Shown: in pieces, positions 60,793-64,000 of the stretch | Position numbering within the stretch: the stretch's first letter is position 1 | Layout of the letters: the number at the start of each line of letters is the position of its first letter | Source: Diploscapter coronatus | Lineage: Eukaryota > Nematoda > Chromadorea > Rhabditida > Rhabditidae | NCBI GenBank assembly: GCA_964036155.1 | Contig: OZ038422.1 | Span: 34,681,201-34,745,200 of the forward strand | Direction: 5' to 3' | Length of the DNA stretch: 64,000 nucleotides | The notes under the pieces: model-generated | Told to the model about the DNA's origin: nothing | The model's database searches: none | The model's input: the letters and a program-made list of their open reading frames with translations, nothing else | Program-made: the position numbers and the translations under genes

Positions 60793-61402
60793 ATCAAATC
60801 AGTTATTCTCATAAGTAATTGCATCCACGATAAAATATCCAATCGACTGATATTGGCTAGCAGTTTCTTCGTCTAACTTCGCCTTTTCTTCGTTTATCCG
60901 TTTTGACTTTTCTTTTTCGGGCATCTCTCCTTACCAAGTCGCCCTTTCCTTCCCCTGCCCAGCGCGTCTCCTATGGTTGTCCAGTTCTAGTCCATAGACA
61001 GCCAGCCGCTGCGCTATTTCTGCAAAGCACCGCCCCCTTCCCTTTCTTAGAACCCGAGTTGAATTCGGTCTGTCGATATGGGATCTGCAGAAGTAGAGTG
61101 GATTAGAGAAAATTTTTGGCGCTGAAATAGCACTGCTAAAAGAGAGATTCTGAGAAATCAGCTCTAAAGGGATATCAATTAGAAGGAAAAACGACTGCTG
61201 TAAACGGCGATACATCATGGATGGACTGTCTGCGTCGACGCTACTTCGTCGGTTTCTATATGACTGCCCATCTCTAATCATGGCTACCTTTATCATTATA
61301 AAGCTGCCATCAGATGATATCCCTCATCATCAGGCAAATTCCACTGCCCTCTTTCATCTTGCGTCTGACTTTATCGCTTCCGAATCTCTTCTGTTCAACA
61401 CA

Positions 61403-64000
61403 ATGTCAGGAGTCAGCTTCTTTCTGTTCCACGCTTTGTTCGCCGTTGTCAACCCATGTTTTCAAACAATACCAGGCAATCTTTAGATCAATTGACATTT
61501 ATCCTGTCAGCATTTTAGGAGACGGTGCTACAACAATACTGCCTCCCTCCACATCTACAGTGCCTTCCACCGATATGACAGAAACAACCGCTCTGGTTTC
61601 CACATCCTCGTCTACAAGCACGTCCACATCGACGTCTACAAGCACGTCCACATCTTCGTCTACAAGCACATCCACATCAACATCTACAAGCACGACCACT
61701 TCATGTAAGTCAATATCTATCTTCGTCTTTTTAACCATACCCAATAATGATTTAACTAACGTTTTTGCCGATTCCCTCATACAGATATTATCGTTGTCTA
61801 GATCAGATTCTTTACGAAATAGAAAAAGCGAAGGTCGCAGTTCGCGACATTCTTCCTGAATAGCGGTCTTCCGACTCGTATAGCGTTAAAATAAGCAGTT
61901 CCTAAAGAGGGAGAAAGAGAGTCCCATTTCATAATGCCCAGATAGATAAGATGGGAGTTTATTTTTCTGGCTGATACCGTTGTTGGGACTGTTTTATGAC
62001 ACTAGAAATAACGGGAAGATTTGAATTAAAGTAAAAACGTAAAACAAAATCTAGGTTAGTTTAGAATAGAAAACTATAGGTTCTTTTTTCATCACAAGAA
62101 AATTTAACTCGTTATCACCCGTCCCAATTTTACAAAATCGATCCATCCCCGTCCTAGAAAAGTGAATTTCGGGCAAGCCTGTCAAAGGCGATTCATGAAA
62201 CTATCAACTAACTAGTCAGACTGCGTTCGCGGTCACCCACCTGTCTGTCTAGGGGCTGTTTCGCACCCCGAATTACTCTATATCTAACTTTTAGACGAAG
62301 TTTTTTTTTTCAAAAATTCATAACGTTTCGAAAATCAAACGAATTCAAAAAATCTTTTCGGGATATAGCAGTTGAAGAGCAATACCTCATTTTTGCTTCC
62401 TAGAGTACCGTGTTACCATATGGGTCGTTACCATTTGATACCATACCATGTTTGGTATCGTTCGGCTCCAAGTGGAATGGGAATAAATAATAGATATCTC
62501 TAACTTCAATCTGAGCCTAATTTTGATAGTCTAACTATGAGAATATTCTTGTATCAGTTTCTTGAAAATTAACGTTAAATTTTGGTTTTTAGCTACTACA
62601 ACCGTTTGTTCCAGCAGTGAGGCTCCACTAGCTGAATGTGGTAAGTCTTAATTATTTTTCAAGCCAACCATTTTATTATCAATTCAAGAGAAAATCTATT
62701 GCCCGAGTCCACAAATTTCATGCACCTTTTTCAGAGGAATCATTTTGTTTTTGGAAAAACTACTGTATATGTTCCGAGAGCATAATCATTCATTAAATTC
62801 GATTCAAATTCATACATCAAATTTGTGAGAATAGTGTATGAATTACAAAGAAAGCGTTGTCACTTCTTTCTAACCGAACTTAACTATCAATATTGAATTT
62901 ACATGAATAAACGACCAAATCGTTTTTCAAAAATAGCATCATCCTACTCTTCCTCAATAATAATTCATTATGATCGAAGAATAAAGGAAGATGCCCTCTT
63001 CTTCAAACAAGATGCTTTTCAAATCTAAATTCAACCATTTCAGCTGCACAATGTCCTCCTGACTGGGAGTATGTTGCTGCTAGCGGTAAATGCTATCAGG
63101 TGATCGTTGAATATCATTTTCGCCTTATGAATAGCAAGGATTTTACAGTATATTAATGTTGATGCCACTTGGGACGGAGCAAATGCGAACTGCAAGGCAT
63201 TATGCTCAATGTGCCATCTACCAAGACTCTACAGTCAACAGCAAGGCACGAACTTGGCTATTTATGGTAAGAAATTTCATGAGAATTTATTAGTGTAGAA
63301 ACTAATTTGGAACATTCGACTTTTAAATTGCGTGTCTTTTTCATTTTGCGGTATTAATAAGACTACTCACAGAGGAATCTAATGGTTAGAGTCCAAATCA
63401 ATTTTAACGTTTAAATTTGATATCAATCTGATCATCGAAGTCATGCTGATCTCAAAACTTTTTAAATCTCCGAAAACGATCTATTCTAAGTAAAGCTATG
63501 ACCATCTTTATAAAGCAAACCTTTCCTGCTGTAGCCTTCTCAAATTATTCAGATAATAAACTCAAAATCAGCCTACTATTTATTGAAAGATGTAATTTAA
63601 CATAAAACTCATCTAAATTATGTCGAAACTGGCCAAAATTTCCTACTAACTAAATTTTATTAAAAGTTAAACAAGACAATGTAAATCATCTATTGATTTT
63701 CTCCTTTTTCAGTGGTTATGAAGGGAGATCTCTCCTCCACCGTTTGGCTTGATATACAGAAAATCGACGGTAATTCTATTGTGAGTCATCATTCTACTTA
63801 TAGGCAATTTTGAAAAGTAGAACGATAGAAACATACGAAAATAGTAAAGGCTTAGGAGAGGGAAGGGTAGGCTAGAGCATCTTTTACCATATCATTTCAT
63901 ATCTTCCTAATGATTTATCGTTCTACACTTCCAGGTTGCCTACTATGATTAGTTCAGGGATATTTGTTTTCATACTTTTCATCGCTCTGTACCTTTATCC
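61403..64000 (+). CDS. Secreted mucin-like C-type lectin, partial or truncated at the right edge
   Basis: MSGVSFFLFHALFAVVNPCF is a good signal peptide (exon 61403-61475). A 43-nt GC-AG intron joins it in frame to a Ser/Thr-rich exon (61519-61704) with a 24-nt repeat. Later exons are 62593-62640, 63044-63099, 63149-63266 and 63713-63780. They give AAQCPPDWEYVAASGKCYQ, YINVDATWDGANANCKALCS and VWLDIQKIDGNSI, the first half of a C-type lectin domain (CPxxWE, KCY, ATWxxAxxxC, VWLxxQK). The next exon after a TTCCAG acceptor at 63934 reads VAYYD and then a stop at 63950-63952, before the WxDG and final cysteines expected. Either the gene continues by other splicing past the window edge or the domain is truncated. 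clec-type lectins are secreted and often act in nematode immunity or the cuticle. Confidence 0.68.
61599..61694 (+). repeat. 24-nt coding minisatellite, four units
   Basis: Four tandem 24-nt units of the type TCCACATC-nn-GTCTACAAGCACG encode repeated STSxSTST octads in the stalk of the lectin gene. The units differ at a few third positions, so the array is not a fresh expansion. Such Ser/Thr tracts are likely O-glycosylated. Confidence 0.85.

Larger units (their letters stand above)
56709..61402. other. Repeat-rich intergenic region between patr-1 and the lectin gene
   Basis: About 4.7 kb. It contains a fragment of the TTAA palindromic family (57420-57893), repeat-like sequence with a 150-codon frame (57903-58355) ending in an A-run, and palindromes at 58921-58996 and 60669-60792. 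No convincing multi-exon gene is visible. Promoters of patr-1 and of the lectin gene should lie at the two ends. Confidence 0.5.

Noticed and set aside
61314..61859. 181-codon frame covering the Ser/Thr repeats as a single-exon gene
   Set aside because: Its N-terminal part has no signal or domain, whereas the ATG at 61403 in another frame gives a clear signal peptide and splices in frame to the same repeats. Good donor and acceptor sites and lectin exons follow.
1..64000. Prokaryote-type systems such as CRISPR arrays, toxin-antitoxin pairs or prophage
   Set aside because: No spaced direct repeats, operons of intronless genes or ribosome-binding sites. The sequence is plainly intron-rich nematode DNA.

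Overview
The window looks like a nuclear genome segment of a rhabditid nematode, most likely Caenorhabditis or a close relative. Genes are split by many very short introns (34-50 nt) ending in TTTCAG-like acceptors, some same-strand genes lie 120-230 bp apart with a poly(A) signal between them (SL2-operon style), and short palindromic repeats fill the introns. From memory, tsn-1 and the TSR1 homolog (tag-151) are also neighbours on C. elegans chromosome II. No prokaryotic features, rRNA, CRISPR or canonical tRNA genes were seen.

Layout. 543-6379 (-): WASH complex subunit 4 (SWIP) homolog. 6607-11604 (-): ribosome biogenesis factor TSR1. 12730-22632 (-): tsn-1, Tudor staphylococcal nuclease. 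23614-26467 (+): secreted Kunitz/cysteine-rich repeat protein. 26587-27653 (+): an unrecognised 281-residue helical protein, probably in an operon with the Kunitz gene. 27654-32325: non-coding. 32326-43744 (+): a Shroom-like protein (430 residues) with a C-terminal ASD2-like coiled coil and very long 5' introns. 45374-47474 (+): UDP-glucuronosyl/glucosyltransferase. 48458-49079 (-): an 80-residue putative single-pass membrane protein. 50581-56708 (-): patr-1/PAT1 decapping activator. 56709-61402: repeat-rich intergenic DNA. 61403-end (+): a mucin-like C-type lectin gene, apparently truncated or running out of the window.

Functionally the block is mixed: housekeeping RNA and ribosome genes (TSR1, TSN-1, PATR-1), endosomal actin regulation (WASHC4), and secreted or detoxification families typical of nematode accessory content (Kunitz, UGT, C-type lectin). 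The protein-coding genes appear intact when spliced by eye, except that the lectin domain meets an in-frame stop early.

The notable non-genic content is mobile DNA. Two TTAA-flanked palindromes of 1.7 and 2.0 kb sit in introns of the WASHC4 homolog and tsn-1 and would fold into long dsRNA, and a fragment of a third lies near 57.4 kb. A tRNA-derived SINE with an 18-bp perfect target-site duplication lies in another tsn-1 intron. At least four copies of a 'GACTTCTCAAAA' MITE and about ten other small palindromes are spread over introns and spacers. All exon boundaries were derived by eye from splice consensus and reading-frame continuity.
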